Assembly (NCBI RefSeq): GCF_921293095.1
Contig: NC_060246.1
Coordinates: 108,976,941 to 109,040,940, forward strand
From: Ischnura elegans
Taxonomy: Eukaryota > Arthropoda > Insecta > Odonata > Coenagrionidae
DNA: 64,000 nucleotides
Reading direction: 5' to 3'
In this document: positions 39,388-50,734 of the stretch, piece by piece
Numbering within the stretch: the stretch's first letter is position 1
Layout of the letters: every line of letters begins with the position of its first letter
The notes under the pieces: model-generated
Database searches by the model: none
Told to the model about the DNA's origin: nothing
The model's input: only the letters and a program-made list of their open reading frames with translations
Made by a program: the position numbers and the translations under genes

Positions 39388-42300
39388 CCCTTTCGCGCCG
39401 GACCTTCGTTTAGGGAAACTCTTCCTCGTTACGAGTCTCTTGAAATTTTTCTTTACTCCTCTGTACGAAGCTTCCTCGCGTAGACGGTTAGCAGTGGTTC
39501 CTTTCCTAACCCTTTTTTGACCCAACTCAGCGGGGCGCCAATCCCTTTCCTCGGCCTCTGTCCCAGACCCTAAAAGGATTAATAGCCCCTTCCAAGCGCT
39601 AGTCCGCGGTCAACTGACTGAAATATTAATGTTTAATATATGCAAATATTTGTTGTTCGCATCGATTTTTTTACACTCAAAATGAATTTTGTGTTTTTTT
39701 CTGAGCGTGCAGAAATTTTAAACGAATTTATAGCGTTCAAATTCACGGAACTAGTATATTTCTATCAAATTAATGTATGCTTGGTTTAAATTTTCTTAGC
39801 AAAATTTGATAAATATATATTTCCCATCCTTCTTTTTCATCCGGGCTTTGGACCGGCAAAGGCGAAGTTAAAAATATTTTTTTTACTTTTGTATTTTATA
39901 ATTTTTTTTTATGTTTTTATGATCTTTTTTAGCTCAAAAGTGTTCACTAATTAAAAGTTTTTCTGAGTGTGATAGAGTTTAAAACATGGAGCCATGCACA
40001 ATCCCACGTCGCACTCCTTGCACATGTAACGTGACTCACATCTTTTACCGTGCTTGCTACACACTGCACATCTTTTCCGAAGCAATAACTTGGATAAAGG
40101 GTGCTCAGGAACAAAGTCAGGAAAATGCCTTTCACTCAATCTTCGAACATTCTCCTCATTCGATCTTCTTCCGGCACTTGATTTATTTTGTTTCTTGTGA
40201 TATGTTTCTAAAAGTTCACGAATCACGGAGAGATGGAACTTTTGCATTGGAATTTTCTCCTTTGTTATGAATTTGTACAATGAATAAGAGTTTAACATGG
40301 AAATATCAACCAAGTGGAAAAAAAAACTTTTTGTACCACTTTAAGGACTTCCTAACACTTTCAATGGAGCTCAGCATCATGTCCGCCTTGTCGACAGCCC
40401 CCATGAAGCGATTATAGTCAACTATGCACTCAGGTTTCTTCGTCACTACTCCTGTTTGCCTATCTTTCTTTGTCGTTTCAATGACTCCGGCTGAGTGGCA
40501 AGTGGACAACATCCACACCTCTCTTTTGTCGCACCATTTCAATGCTAATAATTTTTCAGATGATCTGAACCTCAGCTCGCCTTTTTTTAACTTCTCCTCC
40601 ATTCTCGGCATATCCCTTCTACTCCTTCGAACCGTTCCGCAAGCATTTGTTGCCCTGTCATGCAGCCAACAGAATAATGCCGGGCTGGAATACCAGTTGT
40701 CCACGTAAAGGGTGTGGCCTTTATCCAAATAAGTATGCATAAGAGTGGACACAATATCTCCGGATTTGCCTAAGTCCGCATGCTGCTCCACAATGTCACT
40801 TTTTGCTCCCGTGTAAACAACAAAATCCAGGATGAAACCAGTTTCGCAGTCACAGATGACGAATGTTTTTATGCCGAATCGACTTCTTTTAGATGGAATG
40901 AACTGTTTAAAGAAAAGACGTCCCTTAAAAAGCATTAAGCTTTCATCTATGCACAGGTTTTTAAATGGCACCAAATTATTTTTAAAGGCGGCACGCAGAT
41001 GATCTACCACGGGACGGATTTTAAACAGGCGATCTCCCTGATTCGACTCCCTGTTGTCCGAAAAATGAAGCATCCTCAGGATCGAGAGATATCTATCTCT
41101 AGTCATCAGATCGCCAAAAATGGGAGTCTTCATCAAAATATCCTTGGTCCAGTATTCGTGGAGAGAAAGTTTCTTCACACGAGGCATCAATAGAGTTATG
41201 GCGAGAAAGCTATAAATTTCTTCAGGGGTAGTGTATCTCCATGTTTTTATTCGTGACACTGTAACTTCCGAAGAAATCTCCATCGTGTACTCAAAAAAGC
41301 GATTGGTTTCCTCTGAAATTAAGGTTACCAAATCAGTGGAGAAGAAAACTTCAAAGAATGACCTAATAGGAGAACTTGCAGACAATGCCGCCTTACAGCC
41401 AGAGGATGAGGAATCAAAATTGTGGATTTTTGGAGTGAAGTCCCCTGAAAACCAATCTATGCCTTTGGAGGTAGTCTTTCTTCTTTTCGTGGCAAGCTCT
41501 TCCACCTCATTTGATGTGTCATTCGAAGATGAAGCGGAGATGTTCTGTAGATGTGTCGATTCAGCACTCTCTTCTTCACAATCCGAGACATCCTCTTCGG
41601 AATCGGCATCGAAATCTTCATCTTCGCTGTCACTCTTGGTCAAAAACTCCAGTATTGAGTCATCTGGTAAAGACCTTTTCTTAGCCATGATGAGACGAAA
41701 TGCAATACGTACACAAATTGTTGCAAAGAGAGAATCCACCTCGCACACAGAAATAGTTATTTGAAATACGGACAACAGGACGATACTGCTTGCTTCAGAG
41801 CCAAGGATGAACTGAGAAACAACTCAAAAATGAGGAATAAAAATAGGCACTTACAGACGTACGGATGTACCCGGGGTTTTCCAAATAACTAACGAGACAC
41901 AAGGCTTGCCTGAGAAAATGGCTAAGAGAAGGTAACCTCTCCATGAAGACTCATTTGAGAGCTTCATAAATGGGAAGATTATAGTGCTTCAGATTTGGTT
42001 TACCGAGAAACCACGGTGAGCATTAGGAATTCTGCGAAAAAGCTATTACAGCAGCACAACACTATGAAGGTATATAGGTGGAGTGCCTTTTCATGGGTGC
42101 ATTCAAAGTCTCTTATCTGGAACGCCACGGGGGACCTAGCCATCCAGCTCTAAAATGTCATTCGAAAACACCACCAGCCAGACTCCACAGGGATTACCAA
42201 TGAAAGGGTCTGAGTAATGGCTTTTTTACGATGCATATTCTAAGAAATATGGAATTAACATTCCTAAGGAAGAATTCCAGGAACTTTGCCATTAGAAAAA

Positions 42301-42914
42301 TCGTAACCACGATCTTGCTTTTGGTAAAAAGGTAGGTTGAGAAGCAATAGGTTTTCCCAAATCCAAATCTGAAGAAATCGGGAAAGCGATATGTTAGAAT
42401 ACGGGAACTCGAAATGAAATGAAATATGAGAAACACAGAATAATGCTACAACGAACGAATTGAACCACAAAATTTTCCAACAGCGTACGCCAATCATATC
42501 TTCGACTGTTGTTCTATAACTCCGTTGATATTAACTTTCGAATTTCGTTTGAAATTTCCATTTGGTCAGCAAAAAAAGAAGAATTCATTTCTAGCATTGA
42601 ATTTCAAAAGTAAGCAACAAATATTTTTTTGGAAAATACACTCCAAATAGGAGTACTTGACCGCGAGGAGAGGATAGGAAAGGGTCGACCTCAGCGGCCG
42701 AAGAAGGGATTGGGCTCGCGCTAAGAGGGATCTCGAGGGGCGACCGCGTCCGTGGGTCTATTGTGTCCGCCACGGTCACTTTTTCTCGACCTGTGCCACA
42801 CATATGCGGCATTCGTTCATTATGGTAAGAAAGTTCTCGCCGCACAGGTGTGGCATTCGTTGTTCAGGCAAAAAAATCCGCACCGCAACAGGTGCGGGAT
42901 TCGGCGCGAAAGGG
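39388..42914 (-). mobile_element. piggyBac DNA transposon in U-3, nearly intact
   Basis: 3527 bp, TTAA on both sides, terminal inverted repeats CCCTTTCGCGCCG (13 of 13 identical). The right end carries repeated CGCACAGGTGTGGCATTCG / CCTGTGCCACACATATGCGG units (42785-42905), probable transposase sites. It encodes one transposase on the minus strand. It entered at the TTAA spanning LLFN|L codons of the U-3 RT, and the flanks meet in frame without it. The good state of its ends suggests it is much younger than U-3. Confidence 0.94.
39951..41688 (-). pseudogene. piggyBac transposase, one frameshift near the C terminus
   Basis: The chosen start is the ATG at 41688 (MAKKRSLPDDSILEFL); the longer frame to 41775 adds residues unlike the family. 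The N terminus is acidic (DSEDEDFDADSEED). The DDE-type core has CIDESLMLFKGRL, HTLYVDNWYSSPALF and YNRFMGAVDKADMM, the three conserved Asp contexts. The frame ends at 40306 within an A-run. The cysteine-rich C terminus (CAVCSKHGKRCESRYMCKEC, CMAPCF) follows in another frame to 39951, so a single-base slip separates the core from the zinc-binding tail. The combined length fits the usual 550-600 residues. Confidence 0.9.
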
Positions 42915-42918
42915 TTAA
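42915..42918. repeat. piggyBac TTAA target duplication, right
   Basis: TTAA directly after the inverted repeat CGGCGCGAAAGGG. Confidence 0.95.
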
Positions 42919-43131
42919 AAAGGAGCGGCGACAGCGGGTCGTCCTTCCGCACTCCGCACTTCACCGGAATCTCGCCCGTGGAGCCGCTCGCCGTGATGAT
43001 GTTGGTTGTGCTGCCTGCGTAAATCTCGGCAATTGCCCCCACCATCCTTTCCGGCATGCCCATCGCGCGCAACATCCGCGCGATGTGCGCATGCGGCACC
43101 GACCCAAATGCATTTGTCAGGTCAAGTGAAG
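42919..43131 (-). pseudogene. U-3 RT segment with motifs A and B
   Basis: Reads MYPSLDLTNAFGSVPHAH (motif A), ARMLRAMGMPERMVGAIAEI and CGVRKDDPLSPLLFN (motif B with KDD for the usual QGD). It continues past the piggyBac as LVLEPVIRA. It is 5' truncated at 43131, next to unrelated sequence. Confidence 0.82.
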
Positions 43132-43275
43132 GGTACATCTTCTACAATACAACGACAAGCAATGGTGAGGGTAGTGCCATTTGGATGAAGAATAAAATGT
43201 CAAAACCAATCCTTCTAAAACAATACATTAACGATCATATTGTAACTGTTAAGTTAGAAATACCATCTATCACCC
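43132..43275. other. Spacer between U-3 and C-2
   Basis: No similarity recognised. It may be the other side of the locus into which C-2 inserted (partner of 48974 onward). Confidence 0.4.
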
Positions 43276-43894
43276 CCGCAAGGGGGGAAGAGGGTGATCT
43301 CTTCCTTATGGGAGCCGCGCCCCCACGGACCCAAGCCCACCGAGGAGACAACCTCGTTAATAAACCCCGTCGCTCGCTCGGATAGTGCCCAGACAGCATG
43401 TGACTCTGCTGCTCTGAGTAGCCGTAACATCTGGCGTCCAGATTCACCCACGTATTTGCCGTGCGTGGAGACCCGTACATGGGGGAGAAAGGGATCCTGG
43501 TGGGTGAGTTCTCCGGCACCCAGCTGGGCGTCGGAAACCCGGTATGGGCCGGAACTCAATACCCCACTTCGGTCCTGGATTCCCCGCAAAACGGGCGGCC
43601 GAGAAGAGCCCAGCTCGGTCAATCGGCTTCTGGCGGCTGGGGAGCTTGGCGGCTCCTTCCGAGCGTACGCCAGGACGGGTTAGTGCTGGAGATATGGGGG
43701 TCTTCGTAGGGCGGCCGAAAGCATGTGGGTTCGGAGGGCCCCCGCGCTGGAGGTTCTAACCCGAAAGAGACCCCATTTCGAAGGTTCCTATGTCCCTTGG
43801 GTAGCCCTGGCGACCACACCGGTTCTCGGTGTGGCGTCCCGAATGTGTGGCACCGTGGTGGGTGGGGAGCCCAAGGGATGAAATACATCATTGT
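43276..43894 (+). promoter_or_regulatory. C-2 5' UTR
   Basis: Almost identical to the C-1 leader over more than 500 bases, in contrast to the diverged ORFs. Confidence 0.7.
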
Positions 43895-45053
43895 ATGGAG
43901 TCTGAAATTCTTCCTCCACCAAAGAGATCCCGCCCGGACACGGGCGTAGGAGAAAAGTTATTTGAAAGAGCAAAACGGTTTCTATCATTGAAATGCGCGA
44001 AGGACGGTGAAAATTTGAAAAGGGTATCTCCCTTCTTTATTAAAAAAGCACTACAAGCCGTTATTTCAGGAGAGCCAAACTCAGTCAAAAACTAAGAGAT
44101 GGTTCCTTATTAATTGAAACAGCTAATAACGTCCAAGCCGAAAAATTGTAAAAAAACAGAAAAGTTGCCCGATATACCTATCACTGTCGAGATCCACCGT
44201 ACTTTAAATACTTCTAGGGGTGTGATCAGCCACTACGACCTTCTCTATGTAGAACCAGATGAAATTAAGGAGATGTATTTCCAGGGTGCCATCGATTGTC
44301 GAAGACTTACAACAAAGCGTAACGGTGAAGTGATCAATACCACCTCGGTTATCCTCACGTTCGCTTTGGGTAAAATCCCTAGCAAAGTCTACCTAGGCTA
44401 TGAATCGGTACCTGTGAGACCTTTCCCAACCCGATGCGTTGCTTTCAATGCCAAAAATTCGGCCACATCGCACCGCGATGTGAGGGCAAGGACACCTGCC
44501 CGCGCTGTAGCAAGGACAAGCATGACGGTGAGAAATGTACCTCGGAGCCTTTCTGCGTCAACTGTAAGGGCACGCATCCATCGTACTCCCGAGATTGCCC
44601 CGTCATGAAAGATGAAAGGAAGATAATGGAAATCAAGACCCTGGAAAGAATTCCCTATTCCGAGGCACGAATGAGATACCGATCACAGATGGCCCCAAAA
44701 TTCTCAAAATCGTTTTCGCAAATAGTCGCAACCACTAAAAAAAACTACATGTACCATCTCTACGCAGACTGATAATAATTTTCATATTGAGAGCACGAAG
44801 ATGCCCATAAGAGAAAAAAAAAACGGAAAAGCAAATTTATAAACTCACAGACAAGAAAAGTCATTCTAAGGCGGTTTCCCCTAAGAAAACCCGAAAATCA
44901 ACTTCTGAGGATGTTGGGAAAAAGCGGGATAAAACACTCCCACCCACATCCTCCAACGATGCACAATCTGATGCCATGGAAGAACACCTCTGTCTCTCGG
45001 ACACAGAAGTTTTCCAGGCCAGAATCAAGCAAAGGAAACGGTGGTTAAAACGT
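43895..45053 (+). pseudogene. C-2 ORF1 (Gag-like), broken
   Basis: ATG at 43895 (MESEILPPPKRSRPD). Fragments follow C-1: TVEIHRTLNTSRGVISHYDL, CFQCQKFGHIAPRC, CPRCSKDKHDGEKC, CVNCKGTHPSYSRDC, then a basic and acidic tail to about 45053. Frame changes occur near 44095, 44150 and 44430 and in the tail. The knuckle block is the best conserved part. Confidence 0.82.
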
Positions 45054-45130
45054 TGATCCTCCGTACACTGTGTACATACGTACATTTCCGGATTTAAACC
45101 TATTTATTTATTTTAACTATTTAAACCATG

Positions 45131-48100
45131 TATTTTATACTATAATGGATTATGAATGGTTTTTATAGGCACAAGGAGGAGCTGGTTGTTTAAATTAGAG
45201 ACTATAATCCCGTCTGCATCTGCCTGCAAGAGACGCATTTGAAGCTGACAGACAAGACCGTTTTAAAAGGTTTTAAATTTTTTAGACTTGACGACTCCAG
45301 TGGTCAGCGTGCCCAGAGTGGAGTGGCAATTGCTTTTCGGTAGGCCCTATACACCTCACGAGTGCAATTGAACACTCCGCTGCAGGCCATTGCAGTGACA
45401 GTACACGCATCCGAGGCAATTACTCTCTGCAATGTATATCTGCCGGAAGGTGCACCTGTAAGTCGAGTTAATTTAGAATCCCTCGTTCGCTAGCTACATC
45501 GGCTATATGTTTTAATGGGTGACTTCAACGCACACGACACCCTATGGGGTAGCACAAGAAATCAGTGCAATCAAAGGGGACACACAGTTACAAATTTTAT
45601 CAATGACCTTAACTTGTTTTCACTAAACACCGGTGAAAAAACTCGATTCAACAGCTTCAACGGTATCTTCTCGTGTATTGAGTTAAGTATTTCGACGGGT
45701 GGCCTAATGCGTAGGCTTGAGTGGTCCGTACATAAAGATTTATGCGGTAGCGACCACTACCCTATTTTAATTACTAAAGGTGGCGGTTTTATCCACCGTC
45801 CAACTCAACCAAGCATATTGGGTTGTCGCAAGGCCTATTGGTCTCTTTTTAAAAGAAAATTTTATTTTAAACACGACGAAAATGTGAATGGTGTGGGGAA
45901 CATAAAAGTACTCACAGATAAAATTCTAGAAGCCGCAAATTCCACCGTACCCCGTTCTAAATGCAAATCTCACAGGCCCACAGTTCCTTGGTGGAACGAG
46001 GAGTGCGCAAAAGCTATACAGGCACGAAAGAGGGCACTCAGAATTTTTGCAAATATCCTACGGCGACAAATCTCACCGCCTTCCGGCGCCTCAGAGCGAA
46101 AGCTCGGCAAGTAGTTAAGGAGGCCAAGAAAGCTTCATGGGGGGAGTTTGTATGTTCTATAAACCACAGGGCTTCCATATCCGACATCCGGAGGAAGATT
46201 AAAAGCATCTCTGGCTCTAACTACAATCTTGCAGTTTCATCCCTGAAGGAGACTGACCGAGTCCTGACGACACCTCCCGAAATAAGCGAGTGCTTCGGAC
46301 GTCTACTTTCGGAGACAAGTTGTAACGGCAGCTACGACGAACCATTTAGAACACTGAAAGCAGAATGAGACGATGCCTCTTCCGTTTAACCCGAGACTGG
46401 CGAGGTTTACAACGACTCCTCTTCTCTTTGGGAGTTGACCTCCGCCATCCTCGAATCCCGTTACGGCTCACCAGGAATAGATACGGTGCATAACTCTTTT
46501 CTAAGTAATCATCCCAAAGAAGCACTCCCCCATATGCAGCGATCCATAACCAAATTTGGTCAGAGGTTAGTTTTCCAGACCCTTGGATGGAGTCCATAGT
46601 CGCACCCATCCTTAAACAAGGAAAAGATGGATCGGACCCAAACAACTATAGACCGATATCTCTCATCAGCTGCGTATGCAAGGTGATGAAAAGAATGGTA
46701 AACCGTCGTCTCGTTTGGTGGTTAGAGCGGCGGAACCTACTTCGGACATCCAGTGCGGCTTTCGACGGGGTAGGTCAACCTCCGACCACCTCGTCAGGAC
46801 TGACAATTTCATTCAGGAAGTATTTCTCTTGCGGCAAAACGTAATTGGCGTGTTCTTCGACGTAGAGAAAGCGTATGACCGTGTTTGGCGGTACAAAATT
46901 CTGAAGACACTTGATAAATGGGGGTTTAAAGGAAATCTACCTATTTTTATTAAAAATTTTCTGTCTGCCCGAGTTTTTAAAGTTAGAATAGGTGAATATC
47001 TATCTACCTTATATCCACAAGAAAATGGAATACCACAGGGGTCCGTACTGAGCGTGACCCTATTTGCCATTGCGATAAACGATGTGGCCGAGTGTATCCG
47101 CTCCCCAGTTATGGGCTCCTTGTTTGTTGATGACCTCGCTATTTTCTGCAGGTCATCATAATTAACGAATGCCTCTAGGCTGATCCAGCTGACTCTGAAT
47201 AAGCTCTCCGTTTGGTCTCAGAGGAATGGATTCCGTTTCTCTACTGCTTCTCTACGAAAATCATTCACTTTTGCCGAGGACGGGGTGTACAAGCCCCACC
47301 TATGTGTCAATATCTCGGTATATATCTCAATGGTAATGAGCTTCTTTACGTTGAGAACACCCGATTTCTGGGTATGACATTGGACCGGCGCCTGAATTGG
47401 CGCGAACATTTCCGAACTCTAAGAGACAATTGCTTAGAAGTTCTTAACATTTTACGGTTTCTGTCACATTCGACATGGGGCGCACATCGTATCTCAATGA
47501 TAATGCTGTATCGAGCATTAGTACGCTCAAGGCTAGACTACGGATCGTTTGTGTACTCATCCGACCGTGAGACCTACATGAAACCGCTCTCGACGGTTCA
47601 TAATACTGGACTGCGTTTAGCAACCGGTGCCTTCAGGACCTCCCCTGTCTTGAGCATTTACGCCGATACAGGAGAGCAGCCTCCCCTAGTCAATCGTAAA
47701 GAGACGTTGATGTGCAATTATGCCACAAAAATTTTATCTGCGCCGAACCACCCCTGTTTTAACGTTATTTCTCACCCACTGCTTTTAGACCTTTTTAACC
47801 GAAAGACAAGATCCACTAAACCTCTAAGTGTTCGCTTTAGAAACCTAATCGCAGAACGCAATTTTACCTTGCCCGCCACGTACCCCACGGGGTACAGTAA
47901 CGTGTCGCTGTGGTTAATTCCCCGGCCAGCTTTGAGACTTAGTCTTACTCGTTGCTCTAAATCTACTACTATGCCGGGAGAATACCAACAACTTTTCAAG
48001 GAATTCCGCGCTGAAAACTTCGAATTTACGTTCGTATAGTGACGGTTTCAAATCGGATACCGCCTGTGGGTGCGCTGTGGTATCCCCATATCATGGAGTC

Positions 48101-48811
48101 CTTAAGGCAAAATTGCATCCGTATTGTTCCATTTGTACGGTTGAGCTCACTGACATTATGATTGCTCTCCGATCCATTAAAAACAGTGTTGCGTCATTTA
48201 TGATCTGCACAGATTCATACAGTGCGCTCCAATCCATATCTCTTTATTCTCCTTGTCACCCCATTGTTCAGGACATACAAAGCACTCTGTTATCCCTGAG
48301 TAACAAAGGGACCACTATAAGCTTCGCTTAGGTCCCTGGACGTGTGGGAATACCAGGGAATGAGAAAGCAGATTCTGCAGCCAAAGATGCACTCAGGTCT
48401 CCGGAAACAGATTTTCAATTAATGCCAGCGGAAGATTTATGAAATGCCATGAGGGTATAATTAGACAAAATTGGAAGACGCAATGGCTTGAAATTCAAAA
48501 TAACAAACTTCGGGAAATTAAGCCCGTAATAACTGCGTGGCAGACCTCTATAAGAAATGTCCGCAGGGAGGAAGTGGTTTTAGCACGCTTAAGAATTGGT
48601 CACTGCTTATTAACCCAATCATACCTCTTCATCGAAGAGAGAATACAGCCCCAATGCTTAAATTGTGATTGTCCACTAACACTGCGACATATCCTGACGG
48701 ACTGTACAAGATATCGGACTGCACGGACGAATCATAAGCTCGGAGATAACCTAGCTAAGGTGCTAGGAGACACTCCCGTGAACATTTCCCGACTGATAGC
48801 ATTCCTACACT
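45131..48811 (+). pseudogene. C-2 ORF2 (endonuclease-RT-RNase H), broken
   Basis: Endonuclease pieces LQETHLKLT, LMGDFNAHDTLWGS and GSDHYPILI. RT pieces YRPISLISCVCKVM, CGFRRGRSTSDHL, motif A GVFFDVEKAYDRVWR, motif B NGIPQGSVLS, motif C LFVDDLAIFCRS. Then LGMTLDRRLNWREH, RNase H pieces (CTDSYSALQSI, but VPGRVGIPGNEKADS with His replaced by Arg) and the knuckle CLNCDCPLTLRHILTDC. At least eight breaks. It supplies the RT catalytic motifs lost from C-1. Confidence 0.85.
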
Positions 48812-48973
48812 GAACTCGACTTTTCAATAAAATATAAATGATACCTCTTGTAAATTAATGACACGTTAATTTCCAAACGTGCCTAATCCCCTTTATCAAT
48901 TCCAGTCAGTGAGTGGTCCAAAATGGCCTTAGGCGCCGACGCACCCTATAAAAGAAACACTACTACTACTACT

Positions 48974-49421
48974 AACATCCCTCAAAGTTTTATAATGAGT
49001 TAGACTACCTGCCCCTGGGATATATTTTTCCATCCACTCTCTAACAGCTGGGTGATCAAGTTTAAACAAAGGAATATTAGGTGCGTATGGATTTCCGGGC
49101 GCAAAGGAATATTAGCTTTCACAAATGCCCTCACCGTGTCTTTTGTGAATTGTTCTTTTTCTTGCCTTGCCCGTTTGCTCGCATCCAATGTGTCAGAAAT
49201 CGAAGTCTGCCGTTTTGATCCTCCCTCAGACATCACCCTCTCCTTATTTGCTTTATGAGAAGCTCTGGCGTTGACATGCTTCTCACATGCGTCTTTCCGG
49301 CTCCAGTCCACAATGACATTGCAAAACTTGCACATAATTTTTTTTTTGCTTTATCAAACACATAAAATCCTTCTTTCTCATACTCTCGCACTCCTTGAAA
49401 CACTGTCACAACTTTAGGCAT
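48974..49421 (-). pseudogene. CGGBP1/hAT-like zinc-finger protein fragment
   Basis: ATG at 49421, MPKVVTVFQGVREYEKEGFY. After an A-run (frameshift near 49335-49345) comes a BED-type finger CKFCNVIVDW ... CEKHVNARASH (C-x2-C, H-x5-H), a Lys/Arg linker, FTKDTVRAFVKANIPL and, in another frame, FKLDHPAVREWMEKY then IPGAGSLTHYKTLRDV. The order (finger, ...NIPL, K-x-DHPAVR, GG/AGS) matches vertebrate CGGBP1 and its hAT transposon relatives as I remember them. A 12-base AATATTCCTTTG occurs twice around the NIPL codons (49065 and 49100), probably from a small duplication. The 3' part is lost at the C-2 insertion. Confidence 0.68.
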
Positions 49422-49811
49422 TATAGACCTCCAAGTACTTCTGAATATGCAATTAATCAGTCTTTCTGCCTTTCGTTATTTCCACAATTCGAATACCATG
49501 AAGTGGGTCCTCTCACCAGCTCCACGTCACTGTTTTCTGTCGATGTTCAACTAGTGATATAATTCAAAAATGCTCCAAATGCAATACAGCTACAATGTAG
49601 TTACCAACGTGACTTTGTGTTGATAAGTCTGGCGATTTTGAAAGTGAAAAACAGCGCGCGGCGGTAGACACCGGCATTCACCAGGGAGACGGCAAGCCCA
49701 CTACGCATCATTCACAAGGGAGACGGCTTGCCCGCTACGCATTGCCAAAAACCCTAACGTCACGGAGTACAGACAGAGAAAGAGGCATAAATTGGTAAAT
49801 GAAATCCTTTA

Positions 49812-49997
49812 AGGGACTTCTGAACATCACATTCCGACACTACGTTTATTTTCCACTGCCGCAAGAGAAAGTGCAAGGAAGCACTGCTTTTCCGATTAGT
49901 TTGCCGTGAGTTCGCTTCAGCTCAACTCGCGCTATCGAATTTTTAAAAAGCGTTGTCTGGAATGATGACCTTCGTTGATGTTCTGATATTTAGGAAA
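49812..49997. repeat. 185-bp direct repeat, copy 1
   Basis: Starts GGGACTTCTGAACATCACAT and ends GATATTTAGGAA. About 90% similar by eye to 50226-50413, offset 414 bases. Confidence 0.9.
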
Positions 49998-50225
49998 TGT
50001 TTACTAAAACTGGAATTTTTTAGATACGTATCGAATTATCCTTTCTCAAAAGTGTCGAACTTAAATATTTTCGGGCTAGTGTTGGATCCCAATATGGTGA
50101 AAACTATAAATGTGTAATTATACGCATCAGGGATTTCCAGTGAATACTTTGTTCCTGTAAATGTGCAGCATTATCCATTTCGCGGGAAATGGTAGAATAG
50201 ATGTCTTGAAATGGCTTTTTTAAAC

Positions 50226-50413
50226 ATAGATAGGGACTTCTGAACATCACATTCCGACACTACGTTTATTGTCCACTGCCGCAAAAGAAATTGCGAGGAA
50301 GCTCTGCTTTTCCGATTAATTTGCCGTGAGTTCGCTTCAGCTCAATTTGCGCTTACGAATTTTTAAAAAGCGTTTGGAATGGTGACCTTCGTTGATGTTA
50401 TGATATTTAGGAA
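50226..50413. repeat. 185-bp direct repeat, copy 2
   Basis: Same start and end strings as 49812-49997 with small insertions and substitutions. The 228 bases between copies are not repeated, so this may be a tandem of a roughly 414-bp unit or the flanks of an insertion. Confidence 0.9.
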
Positions 50414-50734
50414 CTCGTAATCAGCAAGTAATATAATATTATCACTTTATCGTTCCTCGAATGGTTCTACGTTTTTGAATTCATCTTTTCAGTACAGTGA
50501 GGGAATTTCTCTGAGTGCGAGATGAATTGTCCAGAGGTTTACCAGATACTTATGGTCTCAGTTTAAAAAATGAAAATCTATGCTTCAAAATAATTAACGC
50601 GATCGATTTCCGGCATGTTAAAAACTACAAAACATCTTGTGTTAATGGGCATCTTCCATACGCCGCATTCGACGAAATTTCGCGATAAAATACTATCATT
50701 TCCCGGCAGATTTCGCGAATTATTAATGATTTCG

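Larger units (their letters stand above)
35608..43131 (-). mobile_element. U-3: family U copy, 5' truncated, interrupted by piggyBac and a MITE
   Basis: On the minus strand: RT from motif A on (43131-42919), piggyBac (42914-39388), rest of RT and C-terminal region (39383-37415), and 3' UTR (37414-35608) with an inserted MITE. It is a distinct subfamily; protein identity with U-1/U-2 looks near 60% by eye. It keeps the 3' junction with U2. It has at least two internal stops and one frameshift in the C-terminal part. Confidence 0.85.
43276..48973 (+). mobile_element. C-2: second I-clade LINE copy, full span but decayed
   Basis: Same layout as C-1: 5' UTR (43276-43894), ORF1, ORF2 and an (ACT)n tail (about 48957-48973). 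It retains the RT motif A/B region missing from C-1. Coding parts contain many stops and frameshifts. The flanks CATCTATCA (left, 43263) and CATCCCTCA (right, 48977) agree at 7 of 9 positions and could be a decayed target duplication. The insertion interrupts a CGGBP1/hAT-like fragment. Confidence 0.87.
49440..50577. other. Non-coding region with direct repeats
   Basis: No gene seen. It contains a 33-bp tandem pair (about 49675-49745, ATTCACAAGGGAGACGG type) and two copies of a roughly 185-bp repeat (49812-49997 and 50226-50413). Confidence 0.6.
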
